A DNA stretch of 57,232 nucleotides from Ferirhizobium litorale (GTDB taxonomy: Bacteria > Pseudomonadota > Alphaproteobacteria > Rhizobiales > Rhizobiaceae). The notes under the pieces are model-generated. The model was given only the letters and a program-made list of their open reading frames with translations, searched no databases and was not told where the DNA came from. The stretch is taken from contig JALDYZ010000022.1 of assembly GCA_030028905.1 (NCBI GenBank), positions 1-57,232 on the forward strand. The letters run 5' to 3'. This document shows positions 10,585 to 20,264 of this stretch, one piece after another (position 1 is the stretch's first letter; each line of letters begins with the position of its first letter). The position numbers and the translations under genes are program-made.

Positions 10585-11282
10585 ACAGACTGACCATCGT
10601 GTGGATCATTCTCGGCGTGGGCCTTGCCCTGCTGCTGTTCAACCATGACGACGGCCGCACCCTTGGCCTGGACAACGACGATTTCGGTCGCGTCGTCTAC
10701 CTGATGCCGCTGGCCGCCCTGCTCGGCGCCGGCGTTCTCGCGAGCCGGCGCAACCTCGGCGAGAACCTGCGCAACCTAGCGCTGTGGGTGGTAATCATCC
10801 TGGCGATTGCCACCGCCTATCTCTACCGCAACGACGTCGGCAGCATCGGCTCGCGCCTGATCGCCGGTCTCGTTCCCGGTCGGGCCATGGTGGTGACGGG
10901 TGGGGACGGCGATCAGGAGGTCGTGCTCTACAAGTCGATGAACGGCCATTTCAATGTCGATACCCGCGTCAACGGGCAGGATATAGACATGCTCGTCGAC
11001 ACCGGCGCCAGCATGGTGGTGCTGTCCCACCGGGATGCCGAGCGCATCGGCATCATCCCCGAAAACCTGACCTACTCGATGCGCGTCTCCACCGCCAACG
11101 GCACCGCCAGCGCCGCCCCGGTTCGCCTCTCCTCGGTCGCCATCGGCCCGATCGTTCGACGCAATGTCACGGCCGCAGTCGCCGAACAGGGCAGGCTCGA
11201 CCAGAGCCTGCTCGGCATGAGCTTCCTGCAGACGCTGAGCTCGCTGCAGATGCAGCCGGACGAACTCCGGCTCAGGAACTGA
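10581..11282 (+). CDS. Membrane-anchored clan AA aspartic protease (TIGR02281 type)
   Basis: The 233-residue product has three predicted membrane helices in the first 85 residues (IVWIILGVGLALLLF, YLMPLAALLGAGVLA, LALWVVIILAIATAYLY). A retropepsin-like domain follows with the active-site triad DTGAS in DIDMLVDTGASMVVLS and a later LLGMSFLQTL loop, as in single-domain aspartic proteases. It probably works as a dimer on the periplasmic side. Substrate is unknown. It overlaps DUF1289 by four bases and ends 86 bases before a LysR gene. Confidence 0.85.
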   Translation: MNRLTIVWIILGVGLALLLFNHDDGRTLGLDNDDFGRVVYLMPLAALLGAGVLASRRNLGENLRNLALWVVIILAIATAYLYRNDVGSIGSRLIAGLVPGRAMVVTGGDGDQEVVLYKSMNGHFNVDTRVNGQDIDMLVDTGASMVVLSHRDAERIGIIPENLTYSMRVSTANGTASAAPVRLSSVAIGPIVRRNVTAAVAEQGRLDQSLLGMSFLQTLSSLQMQPDELRLRN

Positions 11283-11368
11283 GGTGCGCACATACCTTTT
11301 CGAGAAATGCCATTCTCATGCATGATCCGACGATGGAATAGCTGCCAATTCCCGACAGAGGAGCTGAA

Positions 11369-12265
11369 ATGGACCGCTGGCAAGCGATGCGCGTGTTTGT
11401 TAAAGTCGTGGAGACCGGTGGTTTCGCTGCAGCCGCCCGTCACTTGCACATGAGCCCGCCTGCGGTCACGAGAACGATATCCTCGCTGGAAGACACCATT
11501 GGCGTCCGGCTCCTCACCAGGACCACGAGAGCGGTCAAGACGACGGAAGCGGGGGATCGCTATCTTGACGATTGTCGACGAATTCTCGCCGATATCGCCG
11601 AGGCCGAAGCTTCGGCCGCCGGTCTCCACGGCAATCCCACGGGAACCCTTACCGTCACGGGACCGGCCCTGTTCGGCCAGATGCATATTCTTCCGATCTT
11701 GCTCGAATATCTCGATCAGTATCCTCTGGTGACCCTGCAAAGCGTGTTTGTGGATCGCATCGTCAACCTCGTCGATGAGGGGATCGACGTTGCGATCAGG
11801 ATCGGAAACCTCCCGGATTCGGGCCTGAGCGCGATAAGGGTCGGTTCGATAAGGCGGGTAGTTTGCGGCGCTCCATCCTATTTTGAAAAATACGGCGTTC
11901 CCGAAGTTCCGTCGGACCTGGTCAATCACCGGATCATCGCGCCGACTGCCGCCTGGGCATCGTTCGAGTGGCAGTTCGGCCAGAAGAACAGGACGAGCGT
12001 CACAGTTCGTCCGCGTCTGCAGTGCAACACCAACGACGCCGCGATCGCCGCCGCCGAACAGGGTTGGGGCATCACCCGCATCCTCTCCTATCAGATCGCA
12101 CCTGCGCTTCAGGAGGGACGCCTCCAGACGGTTCTGTCCGAGTACGAGGAGCACGCGATGCCGGTCCATGTCGTGCATGCGGAGGGCAGGCGCGCATCTG
12201 CCAAGGTGAGGTCTTTTGTCGATCTGGCGGTCGACCGTCTGCGCTCGAACCGCGTGTTCAACTGA
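11369..12265 (+). CDS. LysR family transcriptional regulator
   Basis: A full-length 298-residue LTTR. The N-terminal winged helix contains MRVFVKVVETGGFAAAARHL and SPPAVTRTISSLEDTIGVRL; a periplasmic-binding-like effector domain spans about 90-290. The composition of the HTH and the segment GNPTGTLTVTGPALFGQMHI place it in the large CrgA/DsdC-like group of regulators. AGAGGAG is seven bases before the ATG. It lies 179 bases upstream of, and in the same direction as, a hydrolase and a flavin-type gene, which are its most likely targets; LysR genes are more often divergent from their targets, so this is inference. Confidence 0.88.
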   Translation: MDRWQAMRVFVKVVETGGFAAAARHLHMSPPAVTRTISSLEDTIGVRLLTRTTRAVKTTEAGDRYLDDCRRILADIAEAEASAAGLHGNPTGTLTVTGPALFGQMHILPILLEYLDQYPLVTLQSVFVDRIVNLVDEGIDVAIRIGNLPDSGLSAIRVGSIRRVVCGAPSYFEKYGVPEVPSDLVNHRIIAPTAAWASFEWQFGQKNRTSVTVRPRLQCNTNDAAIAAAEQGWGITRILSYQIAPALQEGRLQTVLSEYEEHAMPVHVVHAEGRRASAKVRSFVDLAVDRLRSNRVFN

Positions 12266-12444
12266 CAAAGCGCAGGCCTTCCGTTCAGCGGGCCTGATTC
12301 TCCGGTCGCGGCCATGCTCTTTATTCCACTCCAGGCAATAGTGCCTTCCACGTTTCGCTGATTATCGATCGCGGGCAAAGGAGATACCTATCGTTCACCC
12401 CCGGTACGGGGCTTTCACGAGTTCGACAGAAGTGGAGAAAAGTG

Positions 12445-13353
12445 ATGAACGGACTGGGCAAGGCAAGTGCAATTCGGGTCCCCCCCACCATTCACTATCG
12501 CTCGGCGAACATCGATGGCGTCAATGTCTTCTACCGCGAAGCCGGTCCCGCAGATGGCCCCGTGGTCCTGCTGCTGCATGGTTTTCCGACGTCGTCGCAC
12601 ATGTTCCGCAACCTGATCCCGCTCCTCGCGGATCGCTATCATGTCATCGCGCCGGACTATCCTGGGTTCGGGCAGAGCGACGCGCCCGATCGGGCAAGCT
12701 TCGCCTACACGTTCGCTCACTTCGCGGACGTGGTGGATTCGCTTCTCCACCAGAAGGGCGTCGAGAGCTACGCCATGTATGTGATGGACTACGGCGCACC
12801 CGTGGGCTACCGCCTCGCGCTCAAGAACCCCGAACAGGTCAGCGGCCTCATCGTCCAGAACGGCAATGCCTATGAGGAGGGCCTTGGTGAATTCTGGGAT
12901 CCGATAAAGGCCTATTGGACGGACGGGACGACGGAAAGACGGGAAGCGCTGAGCGGCATGGTAACGCTCGAGATAACCAAGTTCCAGTATACCGACGGCG
13001 TCAGGGACGTGTCTCGCATCAGCCCCGACAACTGGGTCCATGACCAGGCGCTCCTCGATCGCCCGGGCAACAGGGAGATCCAGCTCGACCTCTTCTACGA
13101 CTATCGCACGAACGTACCCCTTTATCCCCAGTTCCAGGCGTTCTTTCGGGAGCACCAGCCTCCGACGCTGATCGTTTGGGGCAAGAACGACAAAATCTTC
13201 CCCGAGGAGGGCGCACACCCTTATCTGCGCGACTTGCCGCAGGCCGAGCTTCATGTTCTCGACACGGGGCACTTCGCTCTCGAAGACAAGCTCGACGTGA
13301 TGGCTCCAGTCATTCGCGACTTCCTCGATCGGAAAGTCGCGAAGACCGACTAG
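12445..13353 (+). CDS. Alpha/beta hydrolase with Asp nucleophile (dehalogenase/epoxide hydrolase type)
   Basis: This 302-residue enzyme has the alpha/beta hydrolase fold. The oxyanion region is [13 protein letters not shown]. The nucleophile elbow reads [14 protein letters not shown], with Asp where serine hydrolases have Ser, as in haloalkane dehalogenases and epoxide hydrolases. The acid is likely in WGKNDKIFP and the base is His in [10 protein letters not shown]. The ATG at 12445 has GGAGA six bases before it; an adjacent GTG at 12442 is less well spaced. The pyridoxamine-oxidase-like gene 94 bases on is a common partner. Substrate unknown. Confidence 0.85.
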   Translation: MNGLGKASAIRVPPTIHYRSANIDGVNVFYREAGPADGPVVLLLHGFPTSSHMFRNLIPLLADRYHVIAPDYPGFGQSDAPDRASFAYTFAHFADVVDSLLHQKGVESYAMYVMDYGAPVGYRLALKNPEQVSGLIVQNGNAYEEGLGEFWDPIKAYWTDGTTERREALSGMVTLEITKFQYTDGVRDVSRISPDNWVHDQALLDRPGNREIQLDLFYDYRTNVPLYPQFQAFFREHQPPTLIVWGKNDKIFPEEGAHPYLRDLPQAELHVLDTGHFALEDKLDVMAPVIRDFLDRKVAKTD

Positions 13354-13447
13354 CCGGAGCGGCAAGGCCTTCTTGCCCGGGCCGGTTCGATTGAACTTGC
13401 CCGGGCCGACGCCCGAATGAACAGATACGGCCCACAGGAACCAGCCC

Positions 13448-14062
13448 ATGTCCGGTGACGACCATTTTTCCAGCGACATTGCCTTCACGCCAACGGTGAA
13501 GGCCATCCAGGCGCGAAAAGGCTCGAGGCATGCCTACGAGCGGATGGAGACCGGCGGATCCTGGCGGACCGACATCAATGCGGACCTTACCGCCTTCATC
13601 GAGAGCCGGACCAGTATCTTCCTGGCAACGGCAAATGCCGCTGGGCAGCCGTACATCCAGCATCGCGGCGGTCCTGCCGGGTTCCTCAAGGTCCTCGACG
13701 ACAGGACGATCGGCTTCGCCGACTTTGCCGGCAACCGCCAGTATATCACCCAGGGCAACCTGTCGGAAAACCCGAAGGCGCACCTCTTCCTGATCGATTA
13801 CGCAAATCGTCAACGCGTGAAGATCTGGGGCGAAGCCAGTGTCGTCGAAGGCGACGCCGCACTGACCGATCGCCTGTTTCCTTCAGGGTATCGCGCGCGC
13901 GTCGAGCAGGTTATCCTGTTCACCGTCACGGCCTGGGACGCCAATTGTCCCCAGCACATACCGCAACTCTTCGAGGCCGCGGACGTTCAGGCCGCTCTGG
14001 CTGACAGGGATCGGAAGATTGCCGAGCTCGAACGCGAGATTTTGCGGTTGACGGCAAACTGA
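13448..14062 (+). CDS. Pyridoxamine 5'-phosphate oxidase family (flavin-binding) protein
   Basis: The 204-residue product has the split-barrel flavin reductase-like core: SRTSIFLATANAAGQPYIQH, then GFADFAGNRQYITQGNL and VKIWGEASVV. Such proteins bind FMN, or sometimes F420 or heme, and are not true PdxH. The C-terminal 30 residues (ALADRDRKIAELEREILRL) form a short coiled coil. It is in line with the Asp-nucleophile hydrolase and the LysR regulator, so the three probably form a detoxification or catabolic unit; substrate is unknown. Confidence 0.82.
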   Translation: MSGDDHFSSDIAFTPTVKAIQARKGSRHAYERMETGGSWRTDINADLTAFIESRTSIFLATANAAGQPYIQHRGGPAGFLKVLDDRTIGFADFAGNRQYITQGNLSENPKAHLFLIDYANRQRVKIWGEASVVEGDAALTDRLFPSGYRARVEQVILFTVTAWDANCPQHIPQLFEAADVQAALADRDRKIAELEREILRLTAN

Positions 14063-14284
14063 TCTCGCTACGGCATGCGAAAGTCAGACCGATTGTAGCT
14101 GCTTGCGAGGCCGCGCGGGCGCCCTGCGAAATCCCGGTCTCCCGTTTCCCGGCCGGGAGCCACCGCCGCCGCGTCGCTGGCGGCATAGGTCCGGGCAGCA
14201 ATCGTCACATGCATGTCATCTTCCGGTGATGTTTATCCGTCGCCTGAGGTCGCACGGATGTCGGCGCGACTCATCGCTGGGTAA

Positions 14285-15448
14285 ATGATGCTGAATCTGT
14301 TTGCCGCCGCCGGGGCGCTCCTCGCCATCAATCTCTTGAGCCTTATGATTGCGGCCTGGCGCCTATGGCCGCGCTTGGGTCCTCAGCCCGAGACGCTGTA
14401 TCGACCTCCCGTTTCTGTCGTGATCCCGCTCTGCGGCATCGAGGAATTTTCCTCCGAAACGCTCGAAAGCACGTTTCGCCTCGATTGGCCGGACTACGAA
14501 GTCATCTTCTGCGTGGCCAATGCTCGGGACGCGGTTCTCCCTTTGGTCGAGGAAGTGCGGGAGCGCCACCCGGCCATTCCCGCTAAAATTCTTGTCGGCG
14601 ATGACCTCATCAGCGCCAATCCTAAGCTAAACAACTGCGTCAAGGGCTGGAATGTGGCGTCGCGTGAATGGGTGGTTCTCGCCGACTCGAACGTCCTCAT
14701 GCCGGCCGACTATCTCATTCGTCTGATGGCAGCCTGGCGCCCGGATACCGGGCTGGTTTGCTCGACCCCGCTTGGTTCGCGCCCGCATGGCTTCTGGGCG
14801 GAGGTCGAATGTGCATTCCTCAACGGCCACCAGGCGCGCTGGCAATATACCGGCGAAGCCCTCGGATTCGGGTTTGCGCAGGGCAAGAGCATGCTGTGGC
14901 GCAAGGACATCCTGGATGCCCAAGGCGGCATTCAGGCACTGGCGGCGCAGATCGCCGAGGATGCCGCCGCGACGAAGCTGATGGGAAGCCTCGGCTTGAA
15001 AATACACCTGGTTTCCGCACCGTTCGAACAGCCGCTGGGCAAAAGGACGTTTCGCGAGGTCTGGGCCCGGCAGTGCCGCTGGGCGAGGCTGCGCCGCGTT
15101 ACCTTTCCGCAGTTCTTTTCACCGGAAATCCTGCTGGGGGCGGTGCCGCCGCTCACGCTGTCGGCGATCGCCGCTCTCCTTGCGGGCTATAGCGTGCCCG
15201 CCATCGCCGGGCTCGTCGCGGCGGTTGTCTACCTGCCGGAACTCGCCCTTGCCCGCCAGAAGAACTGGCACGTTTCCCGGTGGTCGCTTCTGGCCATGCT
15301 CACCCGCGACGCGTTGCTGCCAATGATATGGGTGCGTGGCTGGCTTGCCGGCAGCGCCGACTGGCGCGGCAACCGGATGACGATCGGATCGCAGGAATCC
15401 CGGCTTGAACCCTGCGCGGCCGGACCGCTTGCCGGCACCTTGCAATAG
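14285..15448 (+). CDS. Ceramide glucosyltransferase-like membrane glycosyltransferase (GT21/GT2)
   Basis: The 387-residue protein starts with a membrane helix, then a GT-A catalytic domain from about residue 40 with VSVVIPLCG, the metal-site ADSNVLMP, GKSMLWRK, an ED acid pair (QIAEDAAAT) and the RQCRWARLRR motif that matches (R/Q)xxRW. Two or three helices close the C-terminus. This layout fits bacterial ceramide glucosyltransferases known from Agrobacterium and relatives and HpnI-type hopanoid enzymes. The acceptor is likely a membrane lipid. There is no neighbouring lipid gene to narrow it down. The ATG at 14285 is followed directly by a second ATG. Confidence 0.8.
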   Translation: MMLNLFAAAGALLAINLLSLMIAAWRLWPRLGPQPETLYRPPVSVVIPLCGIEEFSSETLESTFRLDWPDYEVIFCVANARDAVLPLVEEVRERHPAIPAKILVGDDLISANPKLNNCVKGWNVASREWVVLADSNVLMPADYLIRLMAAWRPDTGLVCSTPLGSRPHGFWAEVECAFLNGHQARWQYTGEALGFGFAQGKSMLWRKDILDAQGGIQALAAQIAEDAAATKLMGSLGLKIHLVSAPFEQPLGKRTFREVWARQCRWARLRRVTFPQFFSPEILLGAVPPLTLSAIAALLAGYSVPAIAGLVAAVVYLPELALARQKNWHVSRWSLLAMLTRDALLPMIWVRGWLAGSADWRGNRMTIGSQESRLEPCAAGPLAGTLQ

Positions 15449-15543
15449 GGCGCCGGTCGCGTGTCCGGCATGGCCACGCGCCAGTGATCCGCGTCAGACA
15501 AAACGCGCCTTGGCCGATCCGACCGCCCCCTCGCCCCGGCCCC

Positions 15544-16305
15544 TCAGTTCTTCAGCTTGTAGCCGGTTCTGAACATCCAGGCGAGCGTCGCCAGGCAGAC
15601 GGCGAGGAAGCCGGAGACCATCACGAGGCTCACCATCGGATTGACGTCGGCGATCTGGAAGAAGCTCCAGCGGAAGCCGGAGACGAGATAGAGCACCGGG
15701 TTGAAGTGGCTGACCGTCTGCCAGAATGGCGGCAGCATGTCGATCGAGTAGAAGCTGCCGCCCAAGAAGGTCAGCGGCGGCACCACCAGCATCGGTATCA
15801 GGTTCAACTGCTCGAAATCGCGCGCCCATACGCCGATCATGAAGCCGAACAGGCTGAAGGTCACCGCGGTCAGCACGAAGAACAGGATCATCATGAACGG
15901 ATGGGCGATCGAGATGTCGACGAAAAAGGTCGCCGTCGCCAGGATGATCGTGCCGACGATCAACCCCTTGGTCGCCGCCGCCCCGACATAGCCGATCAGG
16001 ATTTCCGTCAATGCGATCGGCGCCGACAGGACCTCGTAGATCGTGCCGGTGAATTTCGGGAAATAGATGCCGAAGGAACCGTTGCTGATGCATTGCGTCA
16101 GCAGCGTCAGCATGATGAGGCCCGGCGTGATGAAGGCGCCGTAGGAGACCCCGCCGATGTCGTCGATGCGCGAGCCGATCGCCGTGCCGAAGACGATGAA
16201 GTAGAGCGAGGTCGAGATCACCGGCGACACCACGCTCTGCAAGAGCGTGCGGCGGGTACGGGCCATCTCGGCGGAATAGATCACCTTGATCGCTTCGAAG
16301 TTCAT
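15544..16305 (-). CDS. ABC-2 type transporter permease (YadH-like)
   Basis: This 253-residue integral membrane protein has six hydrophobic helices and the ABC-2 hallmark [20 protein letters not shown]. Its length and sequence style match YadH of the YadGH pair. The ATG at 16305 overlaps the stop of the ATPase gene by four bases, so the two are translationally coupled. Together they form an exporter of unknown substrate; relatives include drug and polysaccharide or Nod-factor (NodIJ) exporters, but there is no nod context here. Confidence 0.88.
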   Translation of the reverse strand: MNFEAIKVIYSAEMARTRRTLLQSVVSPVISTSLYFIVFGTAIGSRIDDIGGVSYGAFITPGLIMLTLLTQCISNGSFGIYFPKFTGTIYEVLSAPIALTEILIGYVGAAATKGLIVGTIILATATFFVDISIAHPFMMILFFVLTAVTFSLFGFMIGVWARDFEQLNLIPMLVVPPLTFLGGSFYSIDMLPPFWQTVSHFNPVLYLVSGFRWSFFQIADVNPMVSLVMVSGFLAVCLATLAWMFRTGYKLKN

Positions 16306-17225
16306 GCCTTCTCTCCCACCAGTGCAACGAAAATGTCCTCGAGCGAGCTCTGGCGCGTCGAGAGATCGCGAAAATGGATGCCTTCCTTGACCATGCGCGA
16401 CAACACCGCGGCGATGGCGTGTTCCTTGTCGGCGTCGTAGTCGTAGACCAGTCGGTTGCGACTGCCGTTGAGCTCGAGCCCGAGATCGGCAAGCCCCGTC
16501 GGAACCGTATCGATCGGCTCGGCCAGCTCGAGGATCAGTTGCTTGCGCCCGAGCTTCTTCATCAGCGTGTTCTTGTCCTCGACCAGCAGCAGTTCGCCGC
16601 CGTTGATGACGCCTACCCGGTCGGCGATTTCCTCCGCCTCCTCGATGTAGTGGGTGGTCAGGATGATGGTCACGCCGGCGGCGCGCAGCCGCTCGACCAC
16701 CTTCCACATGTCCTTGCGCAGGTTGACGTCGACGCCCGCGGTCGGCTCGTCGAGGAAGAGGATGCGCGGCTCGTAGGCCAGCGCCTTGGCGATCAGCACG
16801 CGGCGCTTCATGCCGCCGGAAAGCTGGCGCATCATGTTGTCGCGCTTGTCCCACAACGACAGTTCGCGCAGGATCTTTTCGATATATACCGGGTCGGGCT
16901 TGCAGCCGTGCAGCCCGCGCGAGAAGCGCACCGTGTTCCAAACGGTCTCGAACTGGTCGGTGGTCAGTTCCTGAGGCACCAGCCCGATCAGCGACCGGGT
17001 GACGCGGAAATCCTTCACCACGTCGTGGCCGTCGACCAGCACCTCGCCGCCGCTCGGATTGACGATGCCGCAGACGATCGAGATCAGCGTCGTCTTGCCG
17101 GCGCCGTTCGGCCCGAGCAGCGCCAGGATCTCGCCTCGCTCGATGTCGAGGTTGACGCCCTTCAGCGCCTTGAACCCGTTGGCATACGTCTTGGTCAGGT
17201 CCCGTATGGATACGATCGGAGCCAT
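16302..17225 (-). CDS. ABC transporter ATP-binding protein (YadG-like)
   Basis: A 307-residue ATPase with Walker [11 protein letters not shown]-loop LVPQE, signature LSGGMKRR, Walker [14 protein letters not shown] and H-loop [10 protein letters not shown]. The C-terminal 80 residues form the extra domain seen in DrrA/YadG/NodI-type ATPases. AGAGGA precedes the ATG by seven bases. It is the first gene of a two-gene operon with the ABC-2 permease. Confidence 0.93.
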   Translation of the reverse strand: MAPIVSIRDLTKTYANGFKALKGVNLDIERGEILALLGPNGAGKTTLISIVCGIVNPSGGEVLVDGHDVVKDFRVTRSLIGLVPQELTTDQFETVWNTVRFSRGLHGCKPDPVYIEKILRELSLWDKRDNMMRQLSGGMKRRVLIAKALAYEPRILFLDEPTAGVDVNLRKDMWKVVERLRAAGVTIILTTHYIEEAEEIADRVGVINGGELLLVEDKNTLMKKLGRKQLILELAEPIDTVPTGLADLGLELNGSRNRLVYDYDADKEHAIAAVLSRMVKEGIHFRDLSTRQSSLEDIFVALVGEKA

Positions 17226-17313
17226 CTTGTTCCTCTAGCATTCGTTGCCGGACGGACCATCCGGCGGCCGAAGTTTGCCCGGACGCTTGAATAGCCCCGT
17301 TCGCACCGCCTTG

Positions 17314-18135
17314 TCAGCCCCATATTGAATAGACAAAGCGTAACGCGATCAGAACCATGAAGATCCCGAAGCCGGTTTCGAGCTGCCGCTTGCTCATCGT
17401 ATGGGCGAGCTGCGCGCCGTAGGGTGCCGCGATCATGGTGACCGGGATAATGAGGAAAACCGCCACCCAGTTGATGAAGCCGGACGAAAATGGCGGCAAT
17501 CCGGCGTCGCCCCAGCCGGCCCAGACATAGCCGAACAGGCCGGGAATGGAGATCAGCACGCCGACGCCGGCCGAAGTCGCCACCGCCTGGTGCATCGTCC
17601 TCCCGTAGAGCGACATGAAGGTGTTGTTGAGCACGCCGCCGCCGACGCCCATCAGCCCGGACAGGACGCCGATGCCGGTGCCGACGAGGAATTTTGCCGG
17701 ATTGGGCGGCAGGTCGGAACCGAGGCGCCAGCTCTCCCGGTTGAAGATCATCCGGAAGGCGACCAGAAGCGCGATTGCCGCGAAGATGATGCGAAGCGTC
17801 TCGCTGGACGCCTCCGACGCGATCACCGCCGCGATGACGGCGCCGAGCGGCACGGCGATCGTCCAGCCTTTCAGGAGGTCGAGATCCACCGCCCCATGCT
17901 TGAGGTGTGCGAGAAAGGAACGCAGCGATGTCGGCACGATGATCGCGAGCGACGTGCCGACCGAAAGATGCATGCGCACCGCCTCGTCCACCCCGATCAG
18001 CCCGAAGACCTGGTAGAACACCGGCACGAGAATGGCGCCGCCGCCGATGCCGAAGAGCCCGGCAAGCAGGCCGGCAATGCCGCCGGCAATGGCCAGCAGC
18101 GCAGCAAACATCATGAGTTCCGAAATCGGCGGCAC
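17314..18135 (-). CDS. Sulfite exporter TauE/SafE family permease
   Basis: The 273-residue polytopic protein has two internally similar halves. Each contains the TauE/SafE glycine-rich loop, AGLLAGLFGIGGGAILVPV in the first and GVLSGLMGVGGGVLNNTF in the second. These permeases export sulfite, sulfoacetate or other organosulfur anions. GTG at 18135 follows a GGGGGAG run; an in-frame ATG at 18114 is the alternative and would cost seven residues. No sulfur gene lies nearby. Confidence 0.88.
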   Translation of the reverse strand: MPPISELMMFAALLAIAGGIAGLLAGLFGIGGGAILVPVFYQVFGLIGVDEAVRMHLSVGTSLAIIVPTSLRSFLAHLKHGAVDLDLLKGWTIAVPLGAVIAAVIASEASSETLRIIFAAIALLVAFRMIFNRESWRLGSDLPPNPAKFLVGTGIGVLSGLMGVGGGVLNNTFMSLYGRTMHQAVATSAGVGVLISIPGLFGYVWAGWGDAGLPPFSSGFINWVAVFLIIPVTMIAAPYGAQLAHTMSKRQLETGFGIFMVLIALRFVYSIWG

Positions 18136-18415
18136 GTCTCCCCCTCACCGTCCCTGATGCCCGCGACAGTCCGAAAGGCCAAGGAGCGACGTGCCCCGGC
18201 CGAGTGCAGCCGGAGCCCTCGTAAAACCTTGACGTTCATAAAGCATGCGTCAGCCATGGCAAGCCGTGCATCGGCGGGATCGGTACGCCAATGCCATTCT
18301 TCGGCAAGAACGTCTTTCATCCGCCCCGGGCCCGGCACAGCTGACGGCCGCCTGCTTGAAAATGGGCAATCCGGGCCGGTGGCAAGCTGCCCGCAAAGGC
18401 GCTTGCAGTCCCCTC

Positions 18416-19561
18416 TCAGCCGGTCGTCGGCGAGGCTCGGTGGTTGGCGAGATGACGCCGGTCGTCGATCGTCGATAACAGCACGGCCATGGCGATGCCG
18501 ATGCTGACGCCCAGCAAGGTGTCGAGGATGCGCTCGGGCGCCATCGCTGCCCCGGAGAGCCGCGGCGCCGCAAGGTAGCTCATCAGGAGAGCCATCGGCG
18601 TGACCAGGATCTGTCCCAGTCCGTAGTTGCTTCCGATGATCGCCTCCGTCCCGAACTGCAGGACGAAGAGCGCCGCGATTACCGTCCAGGTCGAGGGCTC
18701 ATGGACCAGGATAAGCCAGGCCAGGAGCGCTCCGATCACCGTTCCCGCCATGCGCTGCAACGCCCGGTTCATGTTGATATGGAGGTGGGCGCCCTGCATC
18801 ACCGCAAGCGTTCCCATGGCCGCCCAGGCGGGATGGTCGGCCCCGAGAACATGGCTCGCATAAACGGCGATTGCTGCGCCGCCGGCAATGCGCAGGGCCG
18901 CCGTCAATCGGTGTCCGACGGGCCGCAACGGCTCGGTCGGGAGTGGCCGCATGTCTGTCGCCGGATGGCGCAGGCCTTCGCTCAGCGCGCAGATCGCCCA
19001 GGCGAGCGCCGCGACGGCGGCTGTGGCGGCCGCGCGCTCCGCAACCTCCCGCAACGAGCCGACGGGCCCCATGGACGCCCCGGCCGCAAACACGAAGATC
19101 AGCGGCCCCGGCGCGCCGAAGTGTCCGGTAACGGCGATGAAGTAGAAAAGACCGCAGGCCAGGGCCAACAGCGCCAGCAGGATCGCGACGGACGCCCCCA
19201 GCCAGGCGGCGGTGGACATGAAAAGCACCGCCAGGGTCTGCAGGAGACCGCAGACAAAGACGATGCGGCTGCGGCTCCGCTCCGGCGCAAAACGCCCGAA
19301 GAGCGCCACCAGGGCGCCCAGGGACGCAAAGCCGATCAGGTGCGGCCAGGGGGAAAGGTGAAAGAGCGGCAATGCGACCGCGACGGCAATCGCCGCCTGC
19401 AAGCCCGCCAGCGTGGAATTGCGCAGCGAGGGCTGCCTCGTCAACGCAAGACTGTCCCGGACTTGGCGCGACTGCAGGAGGTGGCGCGCCGCCTCGACCC
19501 GGCCGACAGCAAGTTCGGCAGCCGGCATCGCTTCCCGGCAAGACTCTTGCTGTGCGCTCAT
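18416..19561 (-). CDS. FUSC family (fusaric acid/aromatic exporter-like) membrane protein
   Basis: This 381-residue protein has two bundles of hydrophobic helices separated by a hydrophilic stretch near residue 200. The second bundle carries the FUSC signature region HPAWAAMGTLAVMQ and TVIGALLAWLIL. The family includes FusC, AaeB and YccS-type transporters linked to export of aromatic acids and other toxic compounds. Its start overlaps the MarR stop as ATGA, making a repressor-pump operon. It lacks the large cytoplasmic tail of AaeB, so it is a short form. Confidence 0.82.
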   Translation of the reverse strand: MSAQQESCREAMPAAELAVGRVEAARHLLQSRQVRDSLALTRQPSLRNSTLAGLQAAIAVAVALPLFHLSPWPHLIGFASLGALVALFGRFAPERSRSRIVFVCGLLQTLAVLFMSTAAWLGASVAILLALLALACGLFYFIAVTGHFGAPGPLIFVFAAGASMGPVGSLREVAERAAATAAVAALAWAICALSEGLRHPATDMRPLPTEPLRPVGHRLTAALRIAGGAAIAVYASHVLGADHPAWAAMGTLAVMQGAHLHINMNRALQRMAGTVIGALLAWLILVHEPSTWTVIAALFVLQFGTEAIIGSNYGLGQILVTPMALLMSYLAAPRLSGAAMAPERILDTLLGVSIGIAMAVLLSTIDDRRHLANHRASPTTG

Positions 19562-20034
19562 CTCCCCTTGTCCTTCCGCCGGGCGACCTCGGCGGTCGTC
19601 AGCCGCTCCTCGATCCTGTCGAACATCGCAAGCATGGTGGAGATATCGGCGTCGGACAGGCCCGCCAGCAATTCCTCCTCACCCCTTTCCAATTCCCGCC
19701 GGATCTCGTCGACCCGCCGCTCGCCCGTGGCGGTGAGGTGGATCAGGCGGGCGCGGCCGTCGGTTTCGTCCGGCCGGCGCTCGACAAGGCCTTGCCGGCA
19801 CAGGATATCGAGCACCCGCACAAGGCTCGATCCGTCGACGCCCACCAGCAGCGCCAATTCCTTCTGGCTGATGCCGCCGCCGGTTTCCTGAAGATGGATC
19901 AGGGGAACCCAGGTGGCGTCGGTCAACCCGGCGGCGGCCAGATGGGCGTCGATCGCCCGGCGCCAGCGTCGGGCGAGCAAGGAAAAGCGGATCCCGAAGC
20001 GTGAACGGGACGAAGACGATGATGTGGAGGTCAT
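19558..20034 (-). CDS. MarR family transcriptional regulator
   Basis: A 158-residue winged-helix regulator. Family features are ISQKELALLVGVDGSSLVRV (recognition helix region) and the wing RRPDETDGRARLIHLTATG. ATG at 20034 is preferred; a GTG three codons upstream (20043) is possible. No clear ribosome binding site is present. It is the first gene of a two-gene operon with the FUSC pump, and a perfect 26-bp palindrome lies 20 bases upstream of its start. Autorepression relieved by a phenolic or similar ligand is the usual mode for this family. Confidence 0.9.
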   Translation of the reverse strand: MTSTSSSSSRSRFGIRFSLLARRWRRAIDAHLAAAGLTDATWVPLIHLQETGGGISQKELALLVGVDGSSLVRVLDILCRQGLVERRPDETDGRARLIHLTATGERRVDEIRRELERGEEELLAGLSDADISTMLAMFDRIEERLTTAEVARRKDKGR

Positions 20035-20053
20035 GAAGGGCACTATACGAAAT

Positions 20054-20079
20054 CTAATTTGAATTGCAATTCAAATTAG
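20054..20079. promoter_or_regulatory. Perfect 26-bp palindrome, probable MarR operator
   Basis: The half CTAATTTGAATTG (20054-20066) is followed without spacer by its exact reverse complement (20067-20079). It lies 20-45 bases upstream of the marR ATG, where the core promoter should be, and nothing else nearby is so symmetrical. MarR dimers bind such sites in the major groove. Autoregulation of the MarR-FUSC operon is the natural reading. Confidence 0.8.
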
Positions 20080-20264
20080 TTTGAAAGACTTCAATCTACC
20101 GTGTTTCATGACTCCGGGATCGGCGCAGTGCGAATCTGTTGGCGACGGGTCGGGCGGCCAGTGCGCGTTCGAAGGCCCTGGCGTTCAGGGCAAAGGAAAC
20201 CGGCACCGCCCGTCCCCGGGATCGATATTGCTTTCGGTACTGCCCGCCGCACCTCCGCGCCGCG

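Noticed and set aside
13354-13447. Terminator between hydrolase and flavin-type gene
   Set aside because: GC-rich pairing (CCCGGGCC repeats) is present but no U-run, and the two genes are probably one transcript.
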